From Arachis hypogaea (lineage: Eukaryota > Streptophyta > Magnoliopsida > Fabales > Fabaceae): a stretch of 64,000 nt of DNA. The notes beneath the pieces are model-generated. The model had not been told where the DNA came from and made no database searches. It worked only from the letters and a program-made list of their open reading frames with translations. Each line of letters begins with the position of its first letter. Position 1 is the stretch's first letter. A program made the translations under genes and the position numbers. Positions 1 to 10,355 of this stretch are shown here, piece after piece. The stretch covers positions 7,432,810-7,496,809 of the forward strand of contig NC_092051.1 of the NCBI RefSeq assembly GCF_003086295.3, in the 5' to 3' direction.

Positions 1-1018
1 AGTAGGGACACAATGTTTTCAATCACAAACAAATTAATAACCTCAATCTCTCAGAATTAGCACAAATCTTTCTCATTGAAAACATCAATTTAATTTCTAT
101 TTACTTTCAGATATCCAATTATATATATGTTATTATATTAACAAAAATATTTTCAAACAAATAAAATCCAATTGAAAAGTATAGCTAAATTATAGTATAG
201 AAAATTCTTATATTACATGGTAAAATTATAGAATTCTTTTACACTACTGTTTATATACAGTAATTAAGACTTGGGAAGAAAATTTTTATCAAAAAAAAGA
301 AAATGTTCCCAATGACTTTAAAGTCCCAAAAAAAATACCATGAGACATGTGACACACGGGGCTCACATGCAGAGGTTATTGGTTTTAGGCCACAGTCCCA
401 TGTGCCTTTGTACAATCTGAAATTTAATTAATTAATTAATTAATTAATGGTGAAAAAAAATGAAAAATAAGATCCCTGAATAATTGTTGCAAAAGAATCC
501 AAGTGCAATTGCATGATCACACAACAATTTCCCAATGCCAAGCCAATTAAGGCAAACACCTCCCCCCCAATTTCCTAAATCTGCATTTATGAATTTGTCA
601 CATAAATTCCCTAGACATCCCCACTGGAATTCAGTTAATGTCAGGGATGGGATTCAAATTATATTTAATATCGATGAACACTAATTTTTTATTTTATAAT
701 GGAATACATTTAATGTGTATTCTAAAAATATTTGTTTAGTTTTACTCTGTCTCCTAATTCAGTATGTTAAAGATTAATTCGTCACGAATTATGCTTTATT
801 TAAATGTTTATTACTAACTAATGAATTTTATATACATAAATAAGATTCGAACTTCTGATATTTATCTAACTAATATTTATAGTTATCAACAAAGATGTTT
901 AATTTGCATGTGAAGTAGTTTACTCTTTCTCTAGTAATAATAAAGAGTAAGGACAGAGACACTTTTAGGAGATTGAAAATCTATAATTACTTGCTTTTAA
1001 GATTTTAAATAATTTTAT
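1..1018. other. AT-rich intergenic DNA
   Basis: No gene is recognised. The stretch is AT-rich, with a TTAA tetranucleotide run near 425-448 and several poly-A runs. Its last 9 bases (taattttat, 1010-1018) are one copy of the target-site duplication of the next element. Confidence 0.6.
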
Positions 1019-1227
1019 GGGTTATGATAGGTAATTAATAATTTTTTTAAACAATATAAATAACGGGTTTTAAAATTAGTCCAATTCAAATAAAACATAT
1101 TACATCTCTAAATTATTCACCTAAATTTTAATATTAGAATAATCATTCGCACACCTAATGAATTAAACATTCGATATATTCATTGTTCACATTGTTTAAT
1201 ATTTTCATTGTCTACCTATACTTTTCT
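1019..1227. mobile_element. MITE family F, copy 1 (209 bp, 9-bp TSD)
   Basis: The element is flanked by a perfect 9-bp direct repeat, taattttat, at 1010-1018 and 1228-1236. Its ends are imperfect inverted repeats: GGGTTATGATAGG on the left, and GAAAAGTATAGG on the complement of the right. Related copies are seen near 22818-23016 (inverted) and 55528-55737. Size and TSD length fit a Mutator-type MITE. From memory they also resemble the published peanut element AhMITE1, but I cannot confirm identity. It has no coding capacity. Confidence 0.75.
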
Positions 1228-1236
1228 TAATTTTAT

Positions 1237-1728
1237 ACATCACCAAATATAAATAAATAGTTATTCATCTTTACTTTCTAAATAAATCTCATACTCCTTA
1301 TTGTCTAGATATATTAATTTTTTTAATGAATAAAAAAAATATGTTAAAAAGAAAGGAGTAATAAAAATATATTCTAAAAACATATAAAGCTGTCTGCTTA
1401 AATTCACTTTTTTATATATATTTTTTTCCCACATATATAAGGAGGGGAGAAAAATGATGAAAAGTAGAGGCTTTAATTTGATTGGTGGTGTAAGATTTAT
1501 TGATAGGGTATGGGAAAGAAAGAGAGATAATAATAAGGACACTATCCTTCAGTCGCGGAGAGAGGAAGTGAAAGCAAAAAAAGAAAGACATAAAAAAAGT
1601 GAGTTCATCCCACTCAACAAGCCACAAAGAGGGTTAAAGAAGATAAATGATGCAAAACTTGTACCTTTCTTTGTTTTTTTTCTCTTATTCTGTCTAACAC
1701 ACACCAATCTCTTCTTAGCACAACAATA
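1237..1728. other. Intergenic, no recognised gene
   Basis: A 91-codon open frame on the plus strand (1454-1729) encodes a Lys/Arg-rich peptide with a hydrophobic tail. It resembles nothing I know and runs to the edge of the following repeat, so I do not call it a gene. Confidence 0.5.
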
Positions 1729-2060
1729 AGGGCGATTTGGAAAACTTCAAAAGTTATTTATTTTAGTTTTTGACTTATAAAAAGTTATATTAATAGTATT
1801 TGGTACAATTTTTTAAATAAATTTTTAATTTTTTAAAAAATTATTTAAGAGTTTTTAAAGAAATTAAAAAATGTGACTTCTCCTATTTTTAAAAGCTATT
1901 TTATCACTCTTATTTAATGCACAACTTTAAAACAATGACTTCTATAATAATTTTTTAAACACAAAATAACTTATTTAAAAGTTACTATTAATAAAAATCC
2001 TTATATTTTAAGCTCCTTTTTCAGAAGAACTTATTTAAAAAATTTAACCAAACTAACCCT
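1729..2060. mobile_element. hAT-like MITE family E, copy 1
   Basis: The left end AGGGCGATTTGG and the right end CCAAACTAACCCT are inverted repeats of the AGGG..TTTGG type common in non-autonomous plant hAT elements. The interior is AT-rich with reiterated aagttattt/aaataactt blocks that fold back. A second copy is at 30738-31055. No clean target duplication was found. Confidence 0.55.
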
Positions 2061-2521
2061 TGCGTAATTTTTAAACTACGGTTAAAATTGTACTTGTACT
2101 TACATTTTTTTTTAAACCAAAAATCTCAATACACTAAGGTAAAACAATTAAAGTGAATAGAATATATAGAGTTATTAGTCAAACAAATACAAATTAATTT
2201 AAAGTTATCTTTCGTATTGTATGTCATCAATAACTAAGAATCAAGATCAATTTATTTTTTGTAATTCCTAATCGATTTATTGATAACTTTTAAAACACCA
2301 ATTTCTAAATTTCTAAAAATTCTGTTATTTCTTTCTAATAAAAAATCAGTTATTAAATTAATTATTATATATATTATTTTATGTATTTTTAATATAAATT
2401 TTATATTTTAATATATATTTTATACAAATATATAATTAATTTGGTAACTAATTGAGACAATAATCCAAAATAAATTTAATTTAATTTAATTTGGTGCCGT
2501 CTAGTTATAACATCTATAATT
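2061..2521. other. AT-rich intergenic DNA
   Basis: No gene is visible. Around 2340-2450 the sequence resembles the degenerate AT-rich tataaatata foldback repeat that recurs elsewhere in the window (near 3560-3730, 24950-25080 and 37384-37560). Confidence 0.5.
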
Positions 2522-2530
2522 ATATATTTA

Positions 2531-2881
2531 GGAAACGTGTAAGGGCCAGCAACTTTGTTAAATTTTGGCCAGCATGTAGCCAGCAAAAAAAAAAGTGAAC
2601 CATTGGATAAAATCTCACACCAATCTCACACTATTAAAACTATCGATGAGTGCTAGGGGGCCAGCAACTTTTGTAATTTATAGCCATCAAACAACCATCA
2701 ATGATGATTTTAATGGTGTGAGATTGATGTGAGATTTTATCCAATGGCTCACTTTTCTTTACTGGTTATATGCTGACCAGAATTCAATAAAGTTGCTGGC
2801 TTCCTAGACTTTTCCAAAACTATTATTGATGGCTATTTGATGGCTACAAATCACAAAAGTTGTTGTTTCGTAGCATTCTTC
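2531..2881 (-). mobile_element. MITE family A, copy A1, split by a second copy
   Basis: This inverted copy has a perfect 9-bp target duplication, atatattta, at 2522-2530 and 2882-2890. Removing the inner copy A2 and one duplication leaves 171 bp, the same length as A2. The terminal inverted repeat reads approximately GGAAAAGTCTAGGGGGCCAG across the family. The 9-bp TSD and ends starting with G suggest a Mutator (MULE) origin. It has no coding capacity. Confidence 0.85.
2645..2815 (+). mobile_element. MITE family A, copy A2, nested in A1
   Basis: This 171-bp copy is inserted in the opposite orientation inside A1. Its target duplication is aaaactatc (2636-2644) against aaaactatt (2816-2824), 8 of 9 matching. 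The two copies together make a long imperfect palindrome that could form a hairpin RNA if transcribed. Confidence 0.85.
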
Positions 2882-2890
2882 ATATATTTA

Positions 2891-3741
2891 TTGTATTTAA
2901 TATTATCTAATTATTCAAACGATAAACATGATGCATTGGTTAGGAGAGGGTGGGCATTATTGGGGAGGTGTCTTGTCTTTTCTAGGTTTAATTTAATGCA
3001 AGGTACAAAACTAAAGAACTCAAACAAAAGAAAGAAAAATAATTAATAGAATCTGAAATGTCAATATGACTTTAGTTTCATTAAATCAATTAAGAATTTA
3101 GGACGATATATCTAGAAGTGGAAGAACTACTACCTAGTCTACCATGTTGATAATAAATAATATATACTACTCCTAAGTCCTGAAAGTCCAAGTAATAGAT
3201 TTTAGATTTGAATGTGGAGAATTATTCACAATAAGAAGTATCACCCGACACAACACTGAGCAAATGAGGAATAACATGAACAAGTTAGGTCATTGGTATG
3301 GGTTTTGCTACTCAAAATGTTAATAAGAAAAATTCAGGACCCCCCAAACTTTAAAACACAAAAAAGGGAAGTGATTATAGGGAATTTTTCTTTTCTTTCA
3401 AAAACACTATTTCCTTCAAATACATATAGATGTGAAGACAATAGAGATCATAAAAACTAAACATTTCTACCATCAGATCCACATTTTTTGAAAAAGACGA
3501 GAAACACACACACAAAGAAAAACATTTGTTATCCCTTTAACGATTTCAATTATCAAATAGGTATGTTATAACAAAAATATTATGTTATATACTAAAAATT
3601 AATCAACAAATTAATTATTATGTATTTATATATAAATACATATATTATTTAATTCGTTTTTAATGAATATTTTATATAAATAATTAATTTAGTAGCTAAT
3701 TTTTTTACACATAATATTGCTATATTGTTATTATATATTTT
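2891..3741. other. Intergenic, no recognised gene
   Basis: No coding signal is seen. The last 180 bases contain a degenerate AT-rich foldback similar to other copies in the window. Confidence 0.5.
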
Positions 3742-4233
3742 AGGTTTAATTATATTACTCTTTAGGTTCTTATAGTTTTACTAAATTCATAATTAGATTT
3801 TTATCTTTTTTTTTTTCAATTGAGTTAGAATCTTTACACTGCTTTTAATTAATTTTGTAATTAGATATTTTTTATGTAAAAAAAATTAAAATTAATAGAA
3901 TATTTCTCTTAAGAAATATGTGATCAAAGATTTAATTATATTCTTAATTTTAGATATCTTCAATTTGCAAAAAAAATATTCAGTTAACTTTAATATTTTT
4001 TATACTATTAAAAATCTAATTACATAATTAAAAGTAGAGGTGGCAACTGTCATGGCCTTGGACACACTCCAACACTACTGTGCCGACACTCGAACTTACT
4101 CAACCTCTTGAGTTAAGACCAAGTCAGCCTAACCCTCAATACTTAGCAAGAACACGAGAAAAGAAGCTTTGGTGGAAAGAACACTTTATTACTCAAGTGT
4201 TTGTTACAAGTGACTCACACTAACTCTCACATC

Positions 4234-4243
4234 CTATTTATAG
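4234..4243 (-). promoter_or_regulatory. TATA box of the solo LTR
   Basis: On the minus strand this reads CTATAAATAG. It is followed downstream by AATAAA (4190-4185), the usual R-region arrangement of an LTR. Confidence 0.6.
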
Positions 4244-4401
4244 CCATCCACTTTCTTAATGGATAGTTAGGATTAAATCCAATCAACGATCCAGATTAAT
4301 TATCTAGAACCTTTATTACAAATATCTATCCTACTACAACTTTCTAAATACTTATAGATTCTTCCATACTACTCTTCATATTCCTATATACATTCACACT
4401 T

Positions 4402-4504
4402 TTCTAAAATACTCTATGACCTTCCAAAGTCTTCTAAAACCTTCTAGAATATTCCGGGACTTTCTAGGACATTCTAGAATGTTTTAGAACCATCTAGAGC
4501 ATTC
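4402..4504 (-). promoter_or_regulatory. Heat-shock-element-like array in the LTR U3
   Basis: Trinucleotides at exact 5-bp steps alternate TTC and GAA, as in the nTTCnnGAAn code bound by heat-shock factors. From 4442 to 4504 there are 13 consecutive modules. Eight are perfect (TTC 4442, GAA 4447, TTC 4452, TTC 4462, TTC 4472, GAA 4477, GAA 4487, TTC 4502) and the other five differ by one or two bases. The same register is kept by TTC at 4402, 4422 and 4432. The array lies about 160 bp upstream of the LTR TATA box. The motif is seen directly; heat inducibility is an inference. Confidence 0.7.
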
Positions 4505-5142
4505 TCAAACACTCCAAAAAATTATACAGACACTGTTAAATCTAACCTTCTAAAATTTACCGTGACATACGAAGTGGGTAGGAGCGGGTTTTTAATCTAT
4601 CCGACCCAGCCCCACTCTACAATAACTCGCATAGAACCCACCCCTCTCCTACCTGTGGGTAGTAAAAAAGTTGTACTCTAACCCGCCCCGCGAATATTCG
4701 CCCCATTCCTACCTGCCCCTATAATTATTAAAATCCAATAAATAAAATTAAATTTCAAAATTTATATAACCATCATCATATACATAACATAAATTAAAGT
4801 AAAATTTTAAATATAATACAATATTATAATCATTTTACTAATTATTTTACATATATTACACATATTATATATTATATATATTGGGGCGGGTTGGAGCGGG
4901 CGTTACCTAAACTCGGCCCCACCTAAGAACCCGTCCTGCTAAAAAACCCGCCACGGTGCGGCGCAGGTAATTACCTGCCCCGAACGGATAGGGACGGAAT
5001 GGATACCCACAAATTCGGGTGGTGTTGTCATTCCTAATAATTAAAAATAGTGTAGAGATCCAATAATTAAAAAGAAAAAAAGATATAAAAATCTAATTAA
5101 AAATTTAATTAAATTATAAGAACTAATAAAATAATTAAACCT

Positions 5143-5476
5143 ACATTTTACATGAACTAAAAAATTGTGTAAATATAATTTCTCTTAAAAAAAACTGTAA
5201 TTATAGAAAAAAATGTTTGTTATATGCATGTATTGTAGAGGAGGGAGGCTTTCCCTAAACGGTGACGTGAAAAACATGGCATACGCCACACACGTACCAC
5301 TTTTTTGCCTTGTTTGCTTTGAGGCTCTTGCCTATCTTTTTAGCACTGTCATCTCACCTTGAAATCAAAACTTGCATATATTACTTTTGTTCTTTTACAC
5401 ATTTGGTAGAGTCCCATTATACATCACTACACCATGCATTAAATATAACTTGTTATAAATCCAATTTTTTAATTCA
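5143..5476. other. Intergenic, no recognised gene
   Basis: A plus-strand frame at 5310-5558 overlaps the following SINE and shows no known motif. Confidence 0.45.
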
Positions 5477-5640
5477 GGTTAGTCTAGTAGTTAGCTTAGT
5501 AGTCCGCTTAAATAAGTATCCAAAGTTTGAATCTCGCTTTGTGTATGTAAATCCTTAAATAGTTAAATTGAATACCAATCTGCAACAGATTAGTCATTGG
5601 TCTGTCAGTTTGAAAAATACTGTAAAAAATCAAATAAATT
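5477..5640 (+). mobile_element. tRNA-derived SINE, family H
   Basis: The head resembles a tRNA: an A-box-like TTAGTCTAGTAGTTAGC and a B-box-like AGTTTGAATCTCGC about 40 bp later. A tRNA-unrelated body and an A-rich tail follow. The flanks carry similar caatttttt(tt)aa strings (from about 5462 and 5641) that may be the target duplication. Related degenerate copies are at 6212-6395 and 8719-8868. Confidence 0.55.
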
Positions 5641-6211
5641 CAATTTTTTTTAAAGGAGAAAAACACGCATCAACTATACATACCCTATTATTTCACATTG
5701 ATGAATTTAGATTTTCAATAGATAATAATTAAACTCAATTATAGTTGCTTAAAATGGGGTAACCAAGTTGGGGAGCGAGAATGGGGAATTGCTAGAAACA
5801 GATAGATGCATTGTGTGTCATTAATAATTAGGTAATGGATAGTAGCTGACACATTAACTTTGGTTCTACTGAAGCTGAACAAGTTGTGGGTCTTTTTTGC
5901 CAACTTGAAAGAGAAGACTTAACTTATTATTGACCTCTATCTCGTGGTTTAATTTAACCACAGGAATTGAAAAGAGTATAGCAACGACTCACTACACTTT
6001 TTTTGTTGCCTACCCACACTTTGCTCCCTCATTTATGATCCTATGTTTTTGTAGCCTCCTTTAGCCATGTGTAATTCCTTCCCTTTTGCTATCACATATA
6101 TACCTAGAATGAAAAAAACCCTCTAAATTGAAGATATTAGTAAAGTAGTAAGTAATGATTTGATTATTTTTGTATTTATAATATTTATTACTTGTGAGTC
6201 CTACTATTTTG

Positions 6212-6395
6212 ATCGAGCAGTTAATTTATTCGTTTACTTAAGTATATAATGAGAGTTTAAATATCGTTTTGTGTATATAGTAATTGTGTAATTCATTTGT
6301 CAACCACAAATTTTTAAATAAAATTTCGATTTATGACAGATTAGTTATCAACTGATCAAACTAAAAGATATTGTTGGAAAACAAAAAAATATATA
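6212..6395 (+). mobile_element. Degenerate tRNA-derived SINE, family H
   Basis: It shows the same order as 5477-5640: a decayed tRNA-like head (tcgagcagttaatttattcg), a decayed B box, then the shared tttatgacagattagttatc body and an A-rich end. It is identified only by this similarity. Confidence 0.4.
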
Positions 6396-6905
6396 AATAG
6401 ATATATAATACATAAAAAATTATGTGTTAAAATTGTTGGAGATATTTATTTCATAATTTTTTTACATTTAGAATTTTTTAATTTTACTTTTTTATATTCG
6501 AATTTCTATACTTACTTTAAAGTTTTCTTTTTATTACGTAAAGAATATTTTATTATTGTTCTTAATTTTTTATTTGTTGTATTTTATTTATATCAATAAA
6601 TTTAAAAAGATAATCTATTAACAAGATTAATCACGTTTTTTATAAGATTATAAAAAAATAAAATCCCAAAAACCTACCTGTTAATTTATTTATTACCTCT
6701 AATTACAATTCCCCGGAACGAATATTTCGCTTATTTTATTTAACAGGGTTCAAAATATTTACTACTCTTCGAACATTTTGTTGTTTTCACTTTTCACCGT
6801 CACTAATTTCACTATACCATCATACTAATTACAATAATAAAAATACTTATTATATGAAAGTAATATACGAATATAGTTTTGTATGATGTGTGTACTAATA
6901 ATAAT
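6396..6905. other. AT-rich intergenic DNA
   Basis: Nothing recognisable beyond AT-rich low-complexity sequence. Confidence 0.5.
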
Positions 6906-7055
6906 GGAAGATTTTCAAGTGTATCGTCGTACTGGTATATCAGTGATTTTTAACTATTGATCTTAATTATAAAAAATATATATAATATATATAATTAAGA
7001 TTAATGATTAAAAATTACTGATACACCAATATGACGGTACACTTAAAAATCTTCC
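6906..7055. mobile_element. Foldback MITE family B, copy 1 (150 bp)
   Basis: It is almost entirely one palindrome. The left arm begins GGAAGATTTTCAAGTGTA, the right arm is its near complement, and the centre is an AT-rich spacer. A second 150-bp copy at 35879-36028 has a perfect 9-bp target duplication, which fixes the ends. No clear duplication remains around this copy. Confidence 0.75.
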
Positions 7056-7605
7056 AATACTCTTCTAATGGAGTAGTAGTTCTGATTGTGGGGACTGTGT
7101 GTCAGTTTGAGACTGTGGCCTTTATTCTATTTGTCTGCAAGAATAGGAGAGAGTTAATATATGCACCAAATCGAACAAGATTTAGTTACTGTGTATGCAA
7201 TTTTTATGTGTGGCACGTATAGTACTTCAATAATATTCTTCTTAATTATTAAAGACAACCACGAAAAGGAAAAAAAAGAAAAAAAGAAAACTTGTATTGA
7301 TTGATTCATTATATGTGCAACGAAAGTAAGGTTAAGCAAGATATGTTGAGCTCCTCTTTTTTTCATATATCTAAAAAGCTGACATGTTTGTTGGATAAAT
7401 TCAAGAACGTAACTTTATAAAATGGTGAGTTGTATGGTGTTTTTTATTATGGTGTCTAAATTATCTAACTTAATTTTAAAAATAAAAAATAAAATATTTA
7501 AAGTAAAAAATAAAATATTTAAAATTTATTAAATATTATCTATTTGTCTTTTTTTATAAGTTAGGCATAATTTTAAAGGTATCAATTCTATGCAAAATAA
7601 AATAT
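7056..7605. other. Intergenic, no recognised gene
   Basis: Short overlapping frames on both strands lack any known motif. Confidence 0.5.
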
Positions 7606-7916
7606 TGATTTAATTACTCTATTGGTCCCTATAGTTTCGCGAAATTTTTAATTAGGTCCCTATACTTTTTTTCCTTTTAATTGAGTCCTTGCACCAAATT
7701 TTTTTTTTAATTGGGTTCCTACACTTTTTTTTTCTTTTTATTTAGGTCCCTATAGCAATTTTTTTAGTTGGGTCCTTATAAAATTAAGCCAATTATTACC
7801 AAGAAGGACTTAATTGAAAAAAAAATTTAGTGTAGGAACTCAATTAAAAAGAAAAAAAGTATATGGATCTAATTGAAAATTTCACGAAACTATAGGGACC
7901 TAGAGTAATTAAACCT
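7606..7916. mobile_element. Foldback element family D, copy 2
   Basis: The arms of more than 100 bp carry GGTCCCTATAGTTTCG on the left and its complement on the right, with several internal ggtccct repeats in a poly-T background. The flanks share aaaatat (just before 7606 and at 7917-7923), a possible eroded target duplication. Confidence 0.65.
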
Positions 7917-9980
7917 AAAATATACATATATTTTTTTTTAGTATTTAGAAAATAAAAACTTAAGATGGTGGAACATGAATATTAATTAATTAATTAACAT
8001 TTTGTTAAATTTTTTTAATTAATAATAATGTAAATTAGATTTTAAACTAGATAAAAATTATAGCTTTTATTATATGATGAAAGCATACTTTTTTTTATAA
8101 TGAAGAGACTAATAGGGAGCATATCCCTCACACTAGATGAATTATTTATTTAGGGTTCTCAAACCCTAGCTAGAAATGGAATAAATCATGAAATGTCAGA
8201 TAGCAATCAAAACGTGTTAAGGGTCAACTTGATATTGCTATTTATTCTTGGTACCATCAAATTCTCTGCCAAGTTTCTTATTACACACTACATACCATAT
8301 TAACAAGATAGTGTTTCTATAATTAGAATAAACAATCCTCATTACCTTTTTGAAATATTACACAATATGTGTGCAACTTCATGATTATTAGTCAACTCTA
8401 TCAAGATTATAAGACAATAATAATATAGTTAGGTAAAGCATTTTATTCAGTAGCCTATTTCCAAAGCTACCATATCTATAATCTCCAACACAGTTTCCTA
8501 TATATATATATACCGTGCTTCTTGACCCTAAAAAAAAGTCACATTATATAATCATATGTCACTATTTATATATGAGGTAACCATTAATATAAGATACACC
8601 GAAACATCTAATGGACCAAGGAGGGAGCTATAATAAGTAACCTTATTACACAATCTTAGCTTCTATAGGTCAATAACTTAGCTTAGCTTTTTCTTATTGC
8701 AACAGTTATTTCTCAGTAAATCAATGATTAATTTGTCATAAATTTAAATTTTATTTAAAAATTTATTGTTAATCAATAAATTACTGTATATATAAAAAAA
8801 AAAGTTAAATTTTTTATATTTGTTTAACGAATTAGTGATCAGTTAACCACTAAACTAATTCAAATTGAATATGTCTGTTAGAGATATAACCATTAATATT
8901 GTCTTTTTCTATCCGCTTAAACTTTTAGAATGAGTAATTTTATGACATGGTATAAAAGTTCTATATCCGAAAAGTTTAGAGTTCGATCATTGATAAACTC
9001 TAAAAATTAAAAAAAATAACATAAGGCAAATAAAAAAAATACCTATGTAAAAAAATTCAAACAAACTCAAAAGATACTCTTATTTAAAAAAAAAATAGAG
9101 ATATAACTATTAATGTTATCTTTTTCTATCAATTTAAATTTTTAGAATGATTGATTTCATTACCATGTCAATAACCTAATTAGATAAGATAGTATGAAAT
9201 TAAACTATGTAATTTCCCACTTAATAATAAGTTAACATATTCTTTTATCCTATATACATTCCTAGGTTATTATTGAACTATGAAATTAGGTTATTTATTA
9301 ATTAGATGGGAGATAAATAATTAAATTACTTCATAGTAATTAAGCCCTAATTAACAGTGTGGTATCCAGCGTTATATATAGTATAGTCTCTTTGCAAACC
9401 ATAAATTCTTGATTTAGGCCCACACCCTGCACCAGTCACCACAATTGATTTTCCGACAATATCCTTTGTGTGAAGACAACATCACATGATCTCTGAAAAT
9501 TTGCGTGTGTTCTTGGAGTGTAGGGTTTCAAGATCTATCATTCAGAAGGGTAGTTTAGAACAATAATGATTAGAATAATTGATCAACCATTAAAAATATA
9601 ATAATAATAAACAAGTTGATTGATATTAAAACGGATTAATAATCTTAGTAATTAAGGAGAGAAATAGAGAAGGGGGGGGGGGTTGCAAACCTTCCAATCC
9701 TGAATGGAACATATGAAATTATTTTAACTTTAATTTTTTCATTAGGTATATACTTATTTAAGTGTTTCGTTTTTCTTTCAATCAGGTTAAATTTTTTTCA
9801 GATATATCAGAATTTCTATAATTTAAAAATATAAAATAGTTCAATCTTTTTTATCTCAAAAACAAAATTATGTAAAAATTTATGGAAAAAAAAACTTCTA
9901 AGAAACTTGTTAGAATTCGTAATAAATTTGATCATAAATTCATAACAACTTTGCCACACAACAAATAAATAAAGCAGAGA
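7917..9980. other. Repeat-derived intergenic DNA
   Basis: No gene is recognised. It contains an inverted SINE copy (8719-8868). It also has two partial copies (8878-9013 and 9104-9175) of a dispersed repeat beginning agagatataac and containing a tgacatggta segment; a third copy is at 52939-53060. Confidence 0.5.
8719..8868 (-). mobile_element. Degenerate tRNA-derived SINE, family H (inverted)
   Basis: On the minus strand the head reads ttagtttagtggttaact, an A-box-like string. It is followed by the body shared with 5477-5640 and 6212-6395, including atttatgacaaattaatc. Confidence 0.4.
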
Positions 9981-10355
9981 TAGCGTTTGGTGGAGAGACA
10001 GAGATGGAAAGACTGAGACTGAAAGACAAAGACTAAGAGACAGTGATTGAAATAAATCTCAGTATTCTGTTTGATGCAAAATGGGAGACAGGAATTGAAA
10101 CAAGAATGAAACTCTAATTTAATTTGCACAAAGGTTAATTAATTAAAATGAAAGTATTTTAGGTATAAAATGTTATTAAAGTTTCACTCTCCATCTCTAA
10201 AATTTCAGTCCCCTGTATCTTTATTTTTTGGAGGTACTGAAATACTGAAATTTTAGAGATAGAGACAGAAATTTTAGTACCAGTCTCTAAACTAACAAAC
10301 ACGATATTGAGTCTCAGTCTCTCAGTCTCTATCTCAGTACCTCAAAACAAACGCT
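9981..10355. mobile_element. hAT-like MITE with TAGCGTTTGG ends
   Basis: The left end TAGCGTTTGG and the right end CAAACGCTA are inverted repeats. The subterminal regions are rich in gagactgag/ctcagtctc blocks that are complementary across the element. A target duplication is not evident. Confidence 0.6.

Larger units (their letters stand above)
4048..4567 (-). mobile_element. Putative solo LTR of a retrotransposon
   Basis: The 520-bp segment has LTR ends TGTCATGG...CCGTGACA, near-perfect inverted repeats of the TG..CA form. Read on the minus strand it has the order of a promoter-bearing LTR: an upstream region with a heat-shock-element-like array (4402-4504), a TATA box (CTATAAATAG, 4234-4243), and an AATAAA polyadenylation signal about 50 bp further on (4185-4190). 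No second LTR or internal domain is present. A 5-bp target duplication is not evident (gcaac left, tacga right), so one flank may have been altered. Confidence 0.7.
4034..5036. mobile_element. hAT-like GC-rich foldback nested in family D
   Basis: The ends TAGAGGTGGCAAC and the complement TAGGAATGACAAC resemble hAT terminal repeats. The subterminal regions are rich in GGGT/GGCGGG blocks that pair with each other, unlike the AT-rich surroundings. A 10-bp direct repeat, ataattaaaa, flanks it (4024-4033 and 5037-5046), though its offset from the apparent TIR start leaves the exact boundary uncertain by 1-2 bases. There is no transposase, so it is non-autonomous. Confidence 0.65.
3742..5142. mobile_element. 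Foldback element family D, copy 1, host of nested insertions
   Basis: The outer arms (3742-4020 and 5047-5142) are imperfect inverted repeats starting AGGTTTAATTAT and ending with its complement. They include the poly-T/poly-A tracts also found in the related element at 7606-7916. The 1 kb between the arms is a later insertion (4034-5036), which itself carries an LTR. No target duplication could be fixed for the outer element. Confidence 0.6.

Noticed and set aside
1454..1729. 91-codon Lys/Arg-rich frame
   Set aside because: No family resemblance, a homopolymer-rich sequence, and its end merges into a hAT-like repeat.
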